DNA of 64,000 nucleotides, taken from positions 255,785,989-255,849,988 of the forward strand of contig CM076190.1 of NCBI GenBank assembly GCA_038277395.1, in the 5' to 3' direction. How positions within the stretch are numbered: position 1 is the stretch's first letter; each line of letters starts with the position of its first letter. A model generated the notes under the pieces. That model was not told the origin of the DNA and did not search any database. It saw nothing but the letters and a program-made list of their open reading frames with translations. The translations under genes and the position numbers were made by a program. Positions 12,319 to 24,564 of this stretch are shown piece after piece. Origin of the DNA: Dryocosmus kuriphilus (taxonomy: Eukaryota > Arthropoda > Insecta > Hymenoptera > Cynipidae).

Positions 12319-15055
12319 GAAAAATTAAAAATTTCTAAAAGAAAATAAGAAAAGTTATGAAATTATATTTTTTTTAAATCACGTAATTCTACAAAAAATA
12401 ATGAAAATGACAAATTTATATAAAAAAGAATAAAAATGACGAATTTCTTCAGAAATAACGAAGTTTCCAAATGTCTATTGCCTAAAAATAACAGAAATTA
12501 CGAATTTATATTTTTAAAAAAGAGAAATCGTCAATTTCCGCAGAAAATAATGAAAATAACGAATTTCTGCAAAAAATGGCGAAATTCTCGAAATTCTCTT
12601 GTCAAAAAATAATAAAAATTAGGAATTTATTCATTAATTTATTTTTTGTGGGAATACGTAATTTTATTTATTTCTAATTGAAGTTCGGAATCTTCGTTAT
12701 TTTTTGTATAAATTCGTAATTTTCAGCGGATTTTTTTAGAAGTTTGTAATTCAAAAAGAAAACTAAATGCAATAATTTTTCGTTTTTAAAAATTGACCAA
12801 TTTTCAAATTTAAATTATGAAATAACTACAAATGGCAATTTTTTTTTATTTTTTGTAGAAATTGGTAACCTTCCCTATTTTCTTTTAAATTTGTAATTTG
12901 TGTTTCTCTTTTTTTGTAGAAATTCGTATTTTTTTTTACAATTTTGTGTGACAAATTCTCCTTATTCTTTGTAGAAATTCGTAATTTTATTTATTTTTAA
13001 TTGGAATTCGGAATTTTTGTTATTTTTTGTATAAATTTATAATTTTCAACGAACTTTTGTAGAAGTTTGTAAGTCAAAAAGAAGACTAAATGCATAATTT
13101 TTAATTTTTAAAAATTGACCAATTTTCAAATTTAAATTTTGAAGAAGCTACAAATGTCAATTTCTTGTTATTTTTTGTAGAAAGTAACGTTCCTTATTTT
13201 TTTTTTTTTAAATTCGTAATTTGCGTCATTCGTTTTTAGTAGAAATTCGAAGTTTTCGTTCTTTTATGTAAAAATTAGTATTTTCTTTAAGATTTTGTAT
13301 AAAAATTTGTAGATTTTTACAAAAAATATGAAAACTACAAGCGACAAAATCTCCTTATTTTTCGCAGAAATTCGTAATTTTATTTATTTTTAAGTGAGGT
13401 TCGGAATTTTCGTTATTTTTTGTATAAGTTCGTAATTTTCAGCGAATTTTTTCAGAAGCTTGTAATTCAAAAGAAAACTAAATGCGTAATTTAACATTTT
13501 TAATAATTGACCAGTTTTCAAATTTAAGTTCTGAAAGAACTATAAATGTCAATTTCTTGTTATTTTTTGTAGAAATTTGTAACGTTCCTTATTATTTTTT
13601 TCTTAAATTCGTAATTTGCGTTATTCTTTTTTTGTAGAAATTCGAAGTTTTCGTTCTTTTGTGTAGAAATTCGTATTTTTTTTACAATTTTGTGTTGAAA
13701 TTTGTAGTCTTTAACAAAAAATATGAAAAACTACAAATGAAAAATTCTACTTATTAATTATTATTTTTTTTTTTTGAAATTGCGCGTAGTTTTTCTTATT
13801 GTTGTAGAAGCTCGTCGTTTTTTATTTTTCATAGTTTGTCATTTTCATTATTTCTTGCAAAAATTCGAGATTTAAGAAAAATATATAAATTGGTCATTTT
13901 TGTTATTTTTGGATAACAGAAATTCGAAATTTTCGTTACTTTTTACAGAAATTCATGATTTAGTTTTTGTATATATAAATTCGTAATGTTTGATATTTTT
14001 AAATAAAAGACATTTGGAATTTTCGTCATTTCTCTGAAAATTCGTCATTTTTGTTATTTTTTATCGAAACTTGTCCTTGTAATTATTTTTTGTAGAAAGT
14101 TGTGATTTAAAAAGAGTATGAATGCGTAATTTTTATTTTTTTAGAAATTGTAATTTTTGATATTTTGTAGAAATTCGTTATTTTCGTTATTTTTTTACAG
14201 AACTTAACAATTTTTCATACTTTTAATAGAAATTCGGAATTTTCGTTATTTTTTGTAGGAATTTGTAATTTTTTAACAAAAAAAAAATGAATTCAAATTT
14301 TTAATTTTTAACAAGTTAAACATTTTGAACCTTGAATTCTGTAAAAAATGAAAATGGCGAATTTCGTTATTTTTCATGTAAATTCGTAATTTTTGTTATT
14401 TTTCATAAATATTCGTAATTTTCATTATTGTTTTTAGAAATTCGTAATTTCCTTTTTGTAGCAAATCGTGGTTTTTGTTTTTCTTTTAAATATAAATTCG
14501 TAATTTTTGTTACTTTTATTTCGACTTCGAAATTGCAGTTATTTTTTGTAAAAATTTGTAATTTCCAGCAACTTTATGTAAAATTTTATCATTTTTTACA
14601 AAAAAATTCGGAATAAAAAGTTTTTAATCCTTAAAAATTAACCAATTTTCAAATTTAAGTTCTAAAAAGACTACAAATATCTATTTTTTTTATTTCTTAT
14701 AGAAATTCATTTATTTAATTATTTTCCTACAGAAATCCATAATATTTGTTTTGTTTTAAACAGGAATTCACAATTTTTATTATTTTTTGACAAAAATTGT
14801 AATTTTTGTAAGTTTTGTAGAAATTCGGATTTTTCTATAATTTTGTGTAGAAATTTTTGTTTCAAAAAAACGGGAAACTACAAATGGCGTATTTTCGTTA
14901 TTTTTTTTTTTTAGAAACTCGTAACTTTTGTTATACTCTTTTTGTAGAAATTCGATATTTTCGAAAGAATTTGAAAAACTGCCAATGGCAAATTCCCGTT
15001 ATTCTTTGTAGAAGCTCATAATTCTTCTTGTATTTTATAGAAATTCGTGATTACC
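12319..15055 (-). repeat. Satellite continued: plus-oriented to ~12,640, then minus-oriented
   Basis: Bases 12,319-12,635 carry plus-oriented monomers. A turn at about 12,640 (GAATTTATTCATTAATTTAT) closely resembles the turn at 11,140. From there to 15,055 the monomers are reverse complements. The marker ACCAATTTTCAAATTTAA recurs near 12,789, 13,128, 13,510 and 14,641, so the unit here is shorter and less regular than in the plus block. Confidence 0.7.
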
Positions 15056-15059
15056 TTTT

Positions 15060-15365
15060 TCATTTATCATTTCCCTTCCTATTCTTGTCATTCAATCTCT
15101 GCCTTGTTTCCTCTCTAAACCCTTTTATAAGGGCTTCCAATTTTTTCAACATCCCTCCGTCACACCTATCTTTTGCGCCCTCGCTGTCCAGCCTGTTACC
15201 GCGCTGTAAATTTGAGATTGCCATCTCCTCTCTGGCCAGCGTCATGGCCCTTTTCTCCCCGCTGCTGTCGCTACGCACGGATTCATAATCCTCCCCACTC
15301 GTCAAGCTTTCATTCTCATTAGCTCCCGCTTTTCCTATCGCTTGCTGTTCTCTGCGTTCGTCCAT
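15060..15365 (-). pseudogene. Possible N-terminal fragment of a LINE open reading frame
   Basis: A 101-codon minus-strand frame stands out by its higher GC from the surrounding satellite. The product is hydrophilic and rich in E, K and R, with a helical, coiled-coil-like C-terminal part (LKKLEALIKGFREETRQRL). This resembles the start of proteins from the LINE type found at 17.5-18.5 and 34.8-35.7 kb, but I see no diagnostic domain. It stops at the satellite boundary. It could equally be an unrelated host fragment, and the identification is weak. Confidence 0.3.
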
Positions 15366-15665
15366 TAGCTGCTGCCCTCTGGCGTTAGCTGGCGGACCTC
15401 ACATCGTCGTCATCCTACCTTACCCAACGCTTCGTGACGTATCCCGCCTTGAGCTCCTACCTCTTGCCCCCCTTGTCAATCGTCTATTTTCACTATACCT
15501 AACCACAATCGCTCACACCTTTCTGCTTTCCACTTCACCCAAACCACCTTCACCCTTAAAACATTTGCCTTCACTCTCCCTTCTTCCCCCACACCTGATC
15601 GATGTACTCACCGCCCTTTCTGTCTCCACACACACATATATTCTTCACCAAAGCCAAAAAACCAA
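15366..15665 (-). other. GC-richer, gene-free flank of the 15.1-kb fragment
   Basis: On the minus strand this lies upstream of the 101-codon frame. It is C/T-rich on the plus strand and ends in an ACACACACATATA stretch. It may be the 5' untranslated part of the same inserted fragment. I see no open frame or known motif. Confidence 0.3.
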
Positions 15666-15714
15666 CACTTGAAACAAAACAGTTCTCTCGCGAGCGTTAC
15701 CGGAAACGGAAGTC

Positions 15715-17300
15715 CCAAAAATTCAGAATTTTTATTTTCTAAAAATAACAAAAATTACGAGTTTCTAAAAAAAAGTAACGAAAATTCCGATTTTCTATTC
15801 AAAATAACTAAATTTACGAAAATTGCCAATTTCTATTTAAAAAATAACATACGTTACCAATTTCTGTAGAAAAATAATGTAAATAACGAATTTACACAAA
15901 AAATGACAAAAGGTACGAATTTCAATTAAAAATAACAAAAATTACGATTCTTTGCAAAAAAAAAAGAAATTTCCGAAATTCTGTCATTTAAAAATAACAA
16001 AAATGACAAATATCTGTTTAAAAAATAATCGAATGATAAATGGTCTTTCTAGACCAAATTCTATACAGTCCTGACAAGAATTCTAGTCTGAATTCTATAC
16101 AATTCTGCAAGAAAATTTACTCCTAGTATTTTTCTGTTCCACCATGTTGTGACTGAAACAAGATCGAATGAAAAAGTTCAATAAATTTATTTCTGAAGAA
16201 AATTAGAAAACTAGACCTGCAAATTCTAAAAAAAAGAATACAAATGGATAATTTTTTATTCTTTGTACAAATTCGTTATTTATTGTTCACAGAAGTTCGT
16301 AATCTTTCTCATTTTTAGTAAAAATTCGGAATATTTTATATTTTGTTAGAAATTCGCAAATTTTCTTATTTTTTGTAGAAAATCGTGGTTCTTATTTCTC
16401 GGTTAAATGTAAGGTCGCGAATTTAGTTATTTTTGTAGAAAATTGTTGTTTTCCCTTTTTTAAAATAAAAATTCGTAATTCTGGTTATTTTTAGATAAAA
16501 TAAGTTTGAAATTTTCCTTATGTTTTTATAAATTCGGCATTTTTGGAGGAATTCCCTCTTTTGGTTATTTTTTGTATCAATTCGTGATTCCTTTTTTCTT
16601 GAATATAAATTTGTAATTTTTGTTTTTAATGGAAGTTCGTAATTTTCGTTATTTTTTTTTTAGAAATGCGTAATTTCTGTTATTTTTGCAGAAATTCGTA
16701 TTTTTTTTACAATTTTTTATAGAAATTTATATTTTCAAACAAACCAAAGGCTATTACTGTGAAATTTTCGTTAATTTTTTTTAGAATTGGATATTTTCGT
16801 TATTTTTTAAAAGAAATTCGTAGTTGTTGTTATCTTTAGATTATGCAAATTCCCAAACCACGTTATTCTTTTAGAGAAATTCGTATTTCTTGTTATTTTT
16901 AATTGTAGTTAAGAATTTTCGTTATTTTTGGTAGAAATTGGTATTTTTCAGCGACCGAGTGTAGAAGTTTGTCATTTGTGAACAAAAACAAACTAAATGC
17001 AACACGTTTAATTTTTAGAAATTAACCAATTGCCAAACTTAAATTCTGAAAAAAATACACATAAATGGCAATTTCTTGTAATCTTTTGTAAAAATTCGTT
17101 ATTTTTATTACCTTTCTACAGAAATACGTAACGTTTGTTATTTTCTAAATCGAAATTCGCAATTTTCTTTACTTTTAGATAATAAAAATTTGGAGTTTTC
17201 GTTTTTTTTATAGAAATTTCTAATTTTTACTGTTTTTGTAGAAATTCATATTGCTCTACAGTTTTGTGTCGAAATTTGTAATTTAAGAAGAGTTTATCCT
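15715..17300. repeat. Satellite continued, with another orientation switch
   Basis: Monomers are plus-oriented at 15,715-16,030. They are interrupted at 16,045-16,145 by a partial copy of the GACYAGAATTC terminal repeat, then continue minus-oriented from about 16,240 to 17,290. The ACCAATTGCCAAACTTAA marker near 17,025 is the same family as at 12.8-14.6 kb. Confidence 0.65.
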
Positions 17301-17480
17301 TGCACTGCGGGTATTCGATTAGAGAGTCCTGCTCCAGCTATAAAAAACAGTAATTTTATCATCAAGGCACATGTGGTAGAAAATCCTTCAACAGAAATAC
17401 TTACCAAACATCATTATTGCGGCTGCCATAAAAAAGGCTACTTATTGAAGTAGGTCTGGAGTAGGCATATTCCTGAAATC
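17300..17480. other. Unclassified spacer between satellite and LINE tail
   Basis: This is a short stretch of more balanced composition with no frame, repeat or motif that I recognise. It ends where the LINE tail begins. Confidence 0.3.
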
Positions 17481-18517
17481 TTCAATCAATCAATGTTTAT
17501 TTATACTCTCTCCCTTTTACGGGTTTAAGAGTCTTCACAAAACCATTACAAATATCTATACATCCAGTTCCTTATATCATACCTTATCAGTATCTTATCG
17601 CTAGTATGTACAATTTTTCGTATTCTATACTCTTATATTTCTACGTTTGCGATCGAGACCACGACTTTCGTTTCCTCTTGCCTTCACGAATCTATAATCG
17701 ATATTTTCTTTCTCGAATCTACTTTATACTTTTATTTACATCAAGAGACCTTTTCTTGCACTTAACTTTTCCAACTTCTTCATCCATCCCTCCGCCTATC
17801 TATTCCCATTCAGAATCCCTTTCACTCTCTCTTCCACACTTTTCCCTTCCTCTTCATCACCTGTTCATCTTTCCAACAAAAGGACCCACGGTTCTTGCTC
17901 ATACCCACATATTCTACACCGATTCTCCTTCTCATTCATCCAGTACATACTCTCTCTTACTCCCTCTCCCATTCTAAATCTCATCATTCTTTTCCATTTA
18001 CTCTCCGTCTTTAACTTCTTCAAATATTCTGGCTCTCCTTCCTACTTTACCAACTTGTACCAACTATTGTACCTTGAATTCACGATTTTTGCACATCTTT
18101 CCTCCCCGTATCTCGCCAAAATATCGTTCTCTATTCCCTGTCAATCTCTATTTTCCCAATTCATACTCCATTCTCTCCTCCTTGTGTACCTTTTTTCTTC
18201 CCATTTCGACCTATCCATGTTCCCCCTTCTCTCCTTGTCATCAATCACCCTTGCACACGCTTATGCGATCTTACTTCCTTCTCCCCTCCTTAGTTTTTCT
18301 TCAAAATTCCAAGCCCTTTTTAGCTTCCTTACTACCATTTTTTCTCGGCCTATCTCTTCCTTCAACATATAACCTGGGCAGCTCCATCCCACCCCCATGA
18401 CCCATCTCAAAATACTTTCATGCATGCTTTCCACTCTGTTATATTCCTTCCATCCCCAATCGTCCACTCCATGACTCACCACTGACCACACTAAAACATC
18501 AAAGATCCATACTCTCA
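17481..18517 (-). pseudogene. LINE 3' part: C-terminal end of reverse transcriptase protein and 3' tail
   Basis: Read on the minus strand, 18,528-18,261 encodes a post-RT segment with WGWKEYNRVES, ILRWVMGV and AWNFEEKLRRGEGSK, typical of endonuclease/RT proteins of arthropod LINEs. Further on, around 17,930-18,010, RFRMGEGVRESMYW and CRICGYEQEPW resemble the Cys-rich end of the same proteins; the expected His of that motif is not seen. The 3' end carries a short tandem tail (ATTGATTGATTGAA, 17,481-17,494) instead of poly(A). Stops and frameshifts make it inactive. The rest of the element resumes at 34,769 on the same strand, so the 16-kb palindrome appears to have inserted into this LINE. Confidence 0.72.
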
Positions 18518-19383
18518 AGTAGTATAACAAGGGGGCTACGATGCTACACGTCGGGTTGCCTACTTACAGGGGTTGGGTTCTGTTCAGGGCCAAATCACTT
18601 ACCAATTATTGGGTTTATAAAAAAGGGGACTTCCTCAGACTGATCTAAATGATAGCGTTAAAAAATTTTCAAAATTCCAAGATTTTTTCTTTTTTTGGAT
18701 TTTCAAAAGTTGGAGGTATCTCGAAAACGGTAAGAGATACGCAAAAACGGACAAAATTTTGGGGTTTACAAAAAAGGGGACTTCCTCAGACTGATCTAAA
18801 TGATAGCCTTAACAAATTTTCAAAATTCCAACTTTTTTGATTTTTTTGGATTTTTCAAAAGTTGGAGGTATCTCGAAAACGGTAAGAGCTATGCAAAAAC
18901 GGACAAAATTTTCATTCTGTCAGAACTCTTTCTCAAGCCAATCTATCTGATGCGCTAAAAATTTTTTCAAAATTCCAAAATTTTTGCAATTTCCAAATTG
19001 CTTTTATCTCGAAAACCGTAAGGGATATGACAAAAGGTATTAGGACAAGTGGAAAGTTTTTCGCACTGATGTAAATGATAGCCTTAAAAAAATTTCAAAT
19101 TTCCAAGATTTTTTTCTGATTTTTTTGCATTTTTTAAAATTTCCATTTATCTCTAAAACGGTAAGCGACATGGAAAAAGGGATTAGGAGAAGGGGAAACT
19201 TCCTCGTGTTGGTCTAAATGATAGGCTAAAAAAATGTTCAAAATTCCAAGATTTTTGTTTTGTTTTTTGCATCCTTCATTATTCGCGTGAGAATGTTCTA
19301 GAATCGACACGTTTCGACGAGTTTCGACAAGTTACGCAAGATGATGCAATGTTGCGCAATGTGATGCAATGATTTTATTTCTG

Positions 19384-19480
19384 TTTCAAGTAACCGCAAT
19401 CAATCTACCAAATAAATCAGCTACATAAATTTTATAATCCACTGTAAGAAACTTTGAAGTAATCTTTAACACAACAAAGT
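19384..19480 (-). pseudogene. Left-arm copy D: truncated copy of the short acidic-protein gene
   Basis: The minus-strand sequence GTTAAAGATTACTTCAAAG to ACTTGAAACAG matches the middle part of copies B and C (20.06-20.21 and 23.48-23.63 kb), but lacks their LRE-type C-terminal end. It is mirrored at 33,815-33,906. Confidence 0.4.
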
Positions 19481-20055
19481 ATTATATATAATATGCTCAA
19501 AAAAACCAATTCATTTAAATAAAACCTTGCAATACATGAAAACGTTAAAAGGTATGAAAAAAATGTATTTAGAAAAGGGAATGTTTTCAGACAGGTCTAA
19601 ATGATATACCAAAAAAATGTAAATTTGAGAGCTTGTGTTGGTTTGAATGAGGATTCCCGAGAACTCGACGAGTTTCAAAGTCCCTGGATGCTCGGAGTGT
19701 GAAGTGAGGAGTCAGAATGCATTCTTCTTTATTGTCATGATTATATTATTACAGGTCTCAGATCTCTTACACTTTAATAATAATAATAAGCGGAATGAGT
19801 TCGGGTAAAAGAAATGAAGATGGGTAGTACCTATAATGTTTAAAAAATCACATTGAATTTAACTTATTAAAAGAACCATACATTATAGAGTAATAAAAAG
19901 ACATTGCATAATTAGTATCATTCTGGGTATATTTTACCAGTTTTTTTATAAACTCGCGAGATAAAATTTACAATCATATATATTACATGTGTTAATTCTA
20001 CTGTTGCAAATAATAAACGAGCTTTTAAGCTGTCAAAAATCAGCTAATAAAAGTA

Positions 20056-20210
20056 TTATTTAATAACGCTAACCTCTCTTATTTAATTAATCATTGAAAT
20101 TATTTGAAGGCATTATTTTTTGTTTCAAGTGACCACAGTCAATCTACTAAATAAATCTGCTACATATATTTTATAATCCACTGTAAGAAAGTTTGAAATA
20201 TTCTTTAACA
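20056..20210 (-). pseudogene. Left-arm copy C: C-terminal remnant of short Polinton-associated gene
   Basis: On the minus strand the decayed product shows NNAFK, IISMIN and IREVSVIK followed by a stop. This corresponds to the better-preserved LKIIATINELREVGIIE end of copy A (24,315-24,564). At least one frameshift and two stops interrupt it. It is mirrored at 33,071-33,224. The wider block 19,795-20,260 is a direct repeat of 23,210-23,690. Confidence 0.5.
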
Positions 20211-20459
20211 CGACAAAGTAATATGCTAAAAATTCAATTCATTAAACTAAAACCTTGCAATACTCGAAAACGGTAGGAGATATGACAAAAATGTCTTTAA
20301 AGAAAGGGATTTTTTTCGGACAGATCTAAATGATACACAAAGAAAAATTTCAAAATTTGCAAATATATCGAAAACTGTAAGAGATACGTAAAAAGGGGCA
20401 AAATTTTAATTCTTACAAAACAGTTCCTCAGACTGATCTAAATGATACAGTACAGAAAT

Positions 20460-21680
20460 TTTCAAAAAGTAAGGAGGGTTGCGGAGCTGCAGGCAATAAT
20501 CAGTAAGTAGGAATGAGGCGATGGTGGTAAGTGTCTGAATTCAACCAAGTAAGGCGGGTTGCCGAGCTGTAGACTAAATTTTGTAAAAACTTTAGTTTGA
20601 TGGAAGGATTCTGTTTCAGGTTAAATGTCTATACTTCACTGTGTCTTCGTGTGTGCGTGTGTGTGTGTAAATAATTATACGAGTTTTTAAAAGCAAAAGT
20701 AATGTTGAAAATCCAAGCATGGAAATTAATTATTGACTATGTCTTATTCATATCACTTAAGGAAAAAAATAAAAATTAGAAATGACTGAGAAATTCTTAC
20801 TAATAAAGTCGGCTAATTTCACCACACCGAAAATGAGATAACAGCACTAATAGCAGTTTTATTTGACATCAGGGGACGCATTGAGGACTCGAAAGTACTG
20901 CGCAGGAAGTTTCCATAGAGAATTTTTCTAGAAGCTTCCAGGTAGATTGTATCGGCGATTCCCGACTTCTCGGCAGTGGCCAACATGAATCGACAGGTTT
21001 CATAGTTCAAAGCGTCCTTGAAGCGTCACTGCTAGGAGTTTATGTAGGAATTTGACGAAGGTAAAACCAGCCATTTGCCGATCGTTCGTGTCTGAGCTAA
21101 ATGTGTGTCTGTACAATTAATCAGTGACCGACAGATGATGATGGTTTGCGTCCGTGCTGAAATGAAATTCAGTCAATATTCAATTACGGCGGGTTGCTCA
21201 GATATAGCTTTCAGGAGCAAGGTTTTGTTCTAAGCTGAATGTTTGTAAAACCACAGTTCGGTGGAAGGGTTCTGTTTCAGGCTAAATGTCTGCAAAATTA
21301 ATCAGTAATCGAAAGTCGATTATGGTTCGTGTCAATGCTGAACGTCTGTAAAATTAGACAGTATCCGACAGGCTATGATGGTTTGTATCTGTGCTAAATT
21401 AATCAGTGCGATGATGGTTCGTGTCTGTGCTAAATAGTCATTCAATCAGTGTGATGAGGGTTTACGTCCGTGCTAAAATACGTGCTGAGTGTCTGTAAAA
21501 TTAACCAGTAACTGAAAGACGATGGTGGTTCATGTCCGCGCTAAGTTTTTGGCGAAAACAATCATTTACCAACAGATGATGATGATGATGATGGTTCGTG
21601 TCTGTACTAAAATGTCATTCAATCAATAACTAAGTACGGTGGGTTGCTGACATTGGACTTCTGTAACGACTTGGAGTATT
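20460..21680. repeat. Left-arm minisatellite: degenerate GATGGTTCGTGTCTGTGCTAAA repeats
   Basis: Irregular tandem copies combine GATGATGGTTCGTGTCTGTG, CTGTAAAATTAATCAGTAAC and GGCGGGTTGC phrases. There is a (GT)n run near 20,651-20,668 and a (GAT)n run near 21,575. The region also contains the small minus-strand frame at 20,819-21,010. It is mirrored at 30,040-30,640 and 32,640-32,830. Confidence 0.65.
20819..21010 (-). pseudogene. Unrecognised 63-codon frame in left arm
   Basis: The frame begins at a TTG and reads NYETCRFMLATAEKSGIADT with a hydrophobic end. I do not recognise the family. GC and codon texture are higher than in the neighbouring minisatellite, which suggests a coding fragment rather than a chance frame. 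The mirror copy at 30,702-30,866 has one extra A near 30,855, which changes the frame and gives an earlier stop. It may be an exon-sized relic of another element gene. Confidence 0.35.
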
Positions 21681-21780
21681 TATGATGTACATAGAATCTT
21701 CTATAACTTTAAAATAAAGAGGGAGATATATTAATAAACAAAGATAGTACGTACATTAGTTGAGGATGCATACAAACCCA

Positions 21781-21832
21781 TAATAATAATAAATAATAAT
21801 AATAATAATAATAATATTAATAATAATAATAA
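21781..21832. repeat. (TAA)n microsatellite, left arm
   Basis: TAA/AAT repeats over about 52 bp. The mirror tract at 29,850-29,930 is about 30 bp longer, showing independent slippage in the two arms. Confidence 0.9.
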
Positions 21833-22025
21833 TCCCAGGTCATATAAAATACTGCAATACCAGAATGCATTTTATTGAAGGTTTTACGATTTGTAGCACC
21901 ACTTTAAATCAGTGCGTTTATCTGTTTATGTTAAATACGTAATATAGTATCAGCATTCCCGAAGCTTGAGATAAAAAGTGACATGCATTTTATTAACAGG
22001 TTTCACACTCGTTCTTCTTTAAAGG

Positions 22026-22079
<54 letters not shown>
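22026..22079. repeat. (CT)n microsatellite, left arm
   Basis: About 27 CT units. The mirrored (GA)n at 29,634-29,658 has only about 12, another arm-specific length change. Confidence 0.9.
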
Positions 22080-22084
<5 letters not shown>

Positions 22085-22834
22085 TAGACATAGCAATTTA
22101 CCTATCATGATTTAAAGATTTAGCGTACAGTAAAAAAAGAAGTCTCCCTGTTCTTCTTAGGTTGCAGTTATGTCGTCTAAAAAAAAAATATTTTACTTAA
22201 TTGTTGAAAAATTTTAATTTCAATAATGAAAGTAAGAATTACGTTTTCCAAACTCTTTCAAAATATTACATCGTATCCCCAAAATGCTATAACGTCATCT
22301 GAGAGATCATTAGTATTATACGTAAACAATAAATTCTCAATTTTACAGAAATTTTGCAAGGTTAATAATGTGATTCTTGGGTAAAGGGTTAATGTCCATG
22401 CTAAAGAGTATAATAATTAGAAGAGCAATTGTACAGCTCAGAATATGTAAAAATAATTTAAAGTCATTTCTGTGTATTTGCGAGATCTCTCACAATGTGA
22501 TTTTAGAGATTAAAATAACTGTATCATGTTTAACCTACTCTTGGTGTCACACAAAATATGAAATCAGCTTCCTGTAAACAAATATCAAAGAGAAATTCGC
22601 TAAGGAGTTATAGTTACTGTAAAAGCAAAGAGATAACTGGAGATGAGTGACACATACCTATGGAATGTATAAACAGTAAATTTGTTGATAAAGTCAAAGA
22701 CCAACGAATGTAAGTCTTACGTTTTACGAAATTCTTCGAAAATTATTACAACATATCCCCTAAGATGCTATAACATAGATTTAAAGTGTTTTCAGTAATG
22801 CGTTTGTCAGTACTAATCGAGGAGTGAACCTATT

Positions 22835-23048
22835 CTACAAGTCTGAATTATTTTTATCCAACTATTGTGAGAAGCATCAAATCCTAACCTATTTACAAAC
22901 GGTCTATTTCCCAGCTCTATTACTTTTTTTCCGATAGATAAATATCGAATTGCTTGACTTTTGAAAGTGCTTCTAAGTAACTGATTCACTATTTCTTATT
23001 TGATTTTACTATAAATAGCTCTGTTGTCCAATCTGGATGCATGAAATT
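22835..23048 (-). pseudogene. Left-arm copy 2 of integrase C-terminal tail with chromodomain
   Basis: This mirrors the better-readable right-arm copy at 28,662-28,873. The minus strand carries the same blocks, including a PDWTTELF-like entry and the LGFDASHNSWI-type end. It is frameshifted and stop-ridden. See the right-arm entry for domain reasoning. Confidence 0.55.
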
Positions 23049-23481
23049 TTTCAAAGCTTGATTATATTTACTGAGCAGGAATTGGAGGTTGTGGTTAAAT
23101 AAAATACTCAAAATTTGCATTCAGTAATTACAAACCTTAGACCATCGATTATAGAAAAGTCTAAAACTAAAATGAGTCTCGTACATTTTTTCTTTTATAA
23201 TAACCAAAATGAGTTCGGTTAAAAGAAATTAAGATTAATTATATATCATAAACAAGTACCTATAATGTTTAAAAATCACATTGAATTTAACTTATTAAAG
23301 GAACTATATATTATTTATAGAAAGACATTGCACACTTAGTACCATTTTGGGTCTATTTTATCAGGTTTTATAAATTAACGAGATAAAACTTACAATCACA
23401 TATATATTTCATGTGTTAATTCTACTATTGGAAATAACAAAGTATCTTTTAAACTGTTAAAGAATCATCTAATAAAAATCT

Positions 23482-23632
23482 TATTTAATAACGCTAGCCT
23501 CTCTTATTTCATTAAGATTGAAATTATTTCAATGCGTTATTCCTGTTATAGGTAACCACAGTCAATCTACCAAATAAACCAGCTACATAAATTTTATAAT
23601 CCACTGTAAGCAACTTTGAAATCATCTTTAAC
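23482..23632 (-). pseudogene. Left-arm copy B: C-terminal remnant of short Polinton-associated gene
   Basis: On the minus strand, NNALK, EIISIL and a degraded RE(A)-like end line up with copy A. It lies inside the 23,210-23,690 block that is directly repeated at 19,795-20,260. It is mirrored at 28,080-28,229. The family is inferred only from its shared ending with copy A. Confidence 0.5.
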
Positions 23633-24314
23633 AAAACAGAGTAATATGTTAAAAACTCAGTTCATTTAACTGAATCCTTGCAATAATAACATGATTAGTG
23701 AAGTATTGAAATCAATCATTGACAATGAAAAAATACTTTTCTTAGGTCAACATTGAACTCTGTTTAAAATAAATCTACTTCAAGAGATAAAAAAGGCGAA
23801 CTATATGAATAATGAATAGATTTGTACTATTGATTCCTATACTAATTAGACAAAAATGATTGATTTCTTGAATACAAGTACAAAGATTTTTGTTCAGTGA
23901 TATTAAAAGTAAAATTAACCTCAGTTAACTATTAAAATATATGAGGAATAGGATGTTTTGGGGAGGATTATTTTGTAGTTGAAACAAGTAGATATTGAAA
24001 AATTTGGATTCAATTATTGCACACATTAAATCATATGTTAAAGCTTTAAAAGGTGAGGTGATCCCCTCTTGCACTAACTAAAATGAATTCAGGGGAGAGG
24101 AATGAAGAAGAAATACACATACATTTTGAAAATTAGATTTATTTAATTTATTGCAATATAATAAATGTAAAGAATTACATACAACATTTTATATGTGATT
24201 ATTAAGTTATAAGTACAGGAAATGTTCAAGCCAATAATTAAAATGTTAATTCAACAATTAAAAATATTGAACCAGCAGTTGTTAAAGTTTTCACACCAAT
24301 TAATAAGAATATTA

Positions 24315-24564
24315 TCATTCAATAATGCCAACCTCTCTTAGTTCATTAATGGTTGCAATTATTTTAAGCGACTGATTTCTGCTTCTTTTGGAATTGTGAA
24401 AGTGAGTGCAAATGATCGATCAATTTATTAGGATCTGCCCAGTAATGTGAACATTTTGCTTCTATATATTCAGAGGAAAAGTCATTTTTAACAGCATCTT
24501 CATCATCATCATGACCATCTTCATTATTGTTACCATCATCATCAGCATCCTTATTGATTGTCAT
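24315..24564 (-). pseudogene. Left-arm copy A: short acidic protein gene, frameshifted
   Basis: From ATG at 24,562-24,564 the minus strand encodes an Asp/Asn-rich segment (DADDDGNNNEDGHDDDEDAV) followed by YIEAKCSHYWADPNKLIDHL. A frameshift near 24,380 separates this from LKIIATINELREVGIIE, which ends at TGA 24,315-24,317. A WADPNKLI-type segment followed by an NEI..I..LREAG end is, as far as I recall, seen in proteins accompanying Polinton-like elements; that link is from memory and is inference. Its function is unknown. The right-arm copy is at 27,102-27,396. Confidence 0.5.

Larger units (their letters stand above)
18540..20460. repeat. Left-arm subterminal tandem repeats (~125-150-bp units) and related copies
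   Basis: A phrase like CTGATCTAAATGATAGC followed by CTCGAAAACGGTAAGAGAT recurs near 18,640, 18,790, 18,940, 19,066 and 19,211, and again near 19,590, 20,325 and 20,440. Steps within the first cluster are 125-150 bp. A short CGACGAGTTTCGACAAG and GATGCAATG repeat lies at 19,307-19,372. It is probably a subterminal binding or structural region of the element. Confidence 0.7.

Noticed and set aside
7000..17300. CRISPR-like spacing of short repeats
   Set aside because: Monomers are diverged, contiguous and change strand; no identical repeats with unique spacers and no cas genes.
17606..18400. Plus-strand frames of 105-123 codons rich in S, L, P and F
   Set aside because: They are antisense to the minus-strand LINE remnant, which has recognisable motifs.
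24364..24564. Acidic frame as a host nuclear protein exon
   Set aside because: It occurs in both arms with the same decayed C-terminal continuation as copies B and C, so it belongs to the element.
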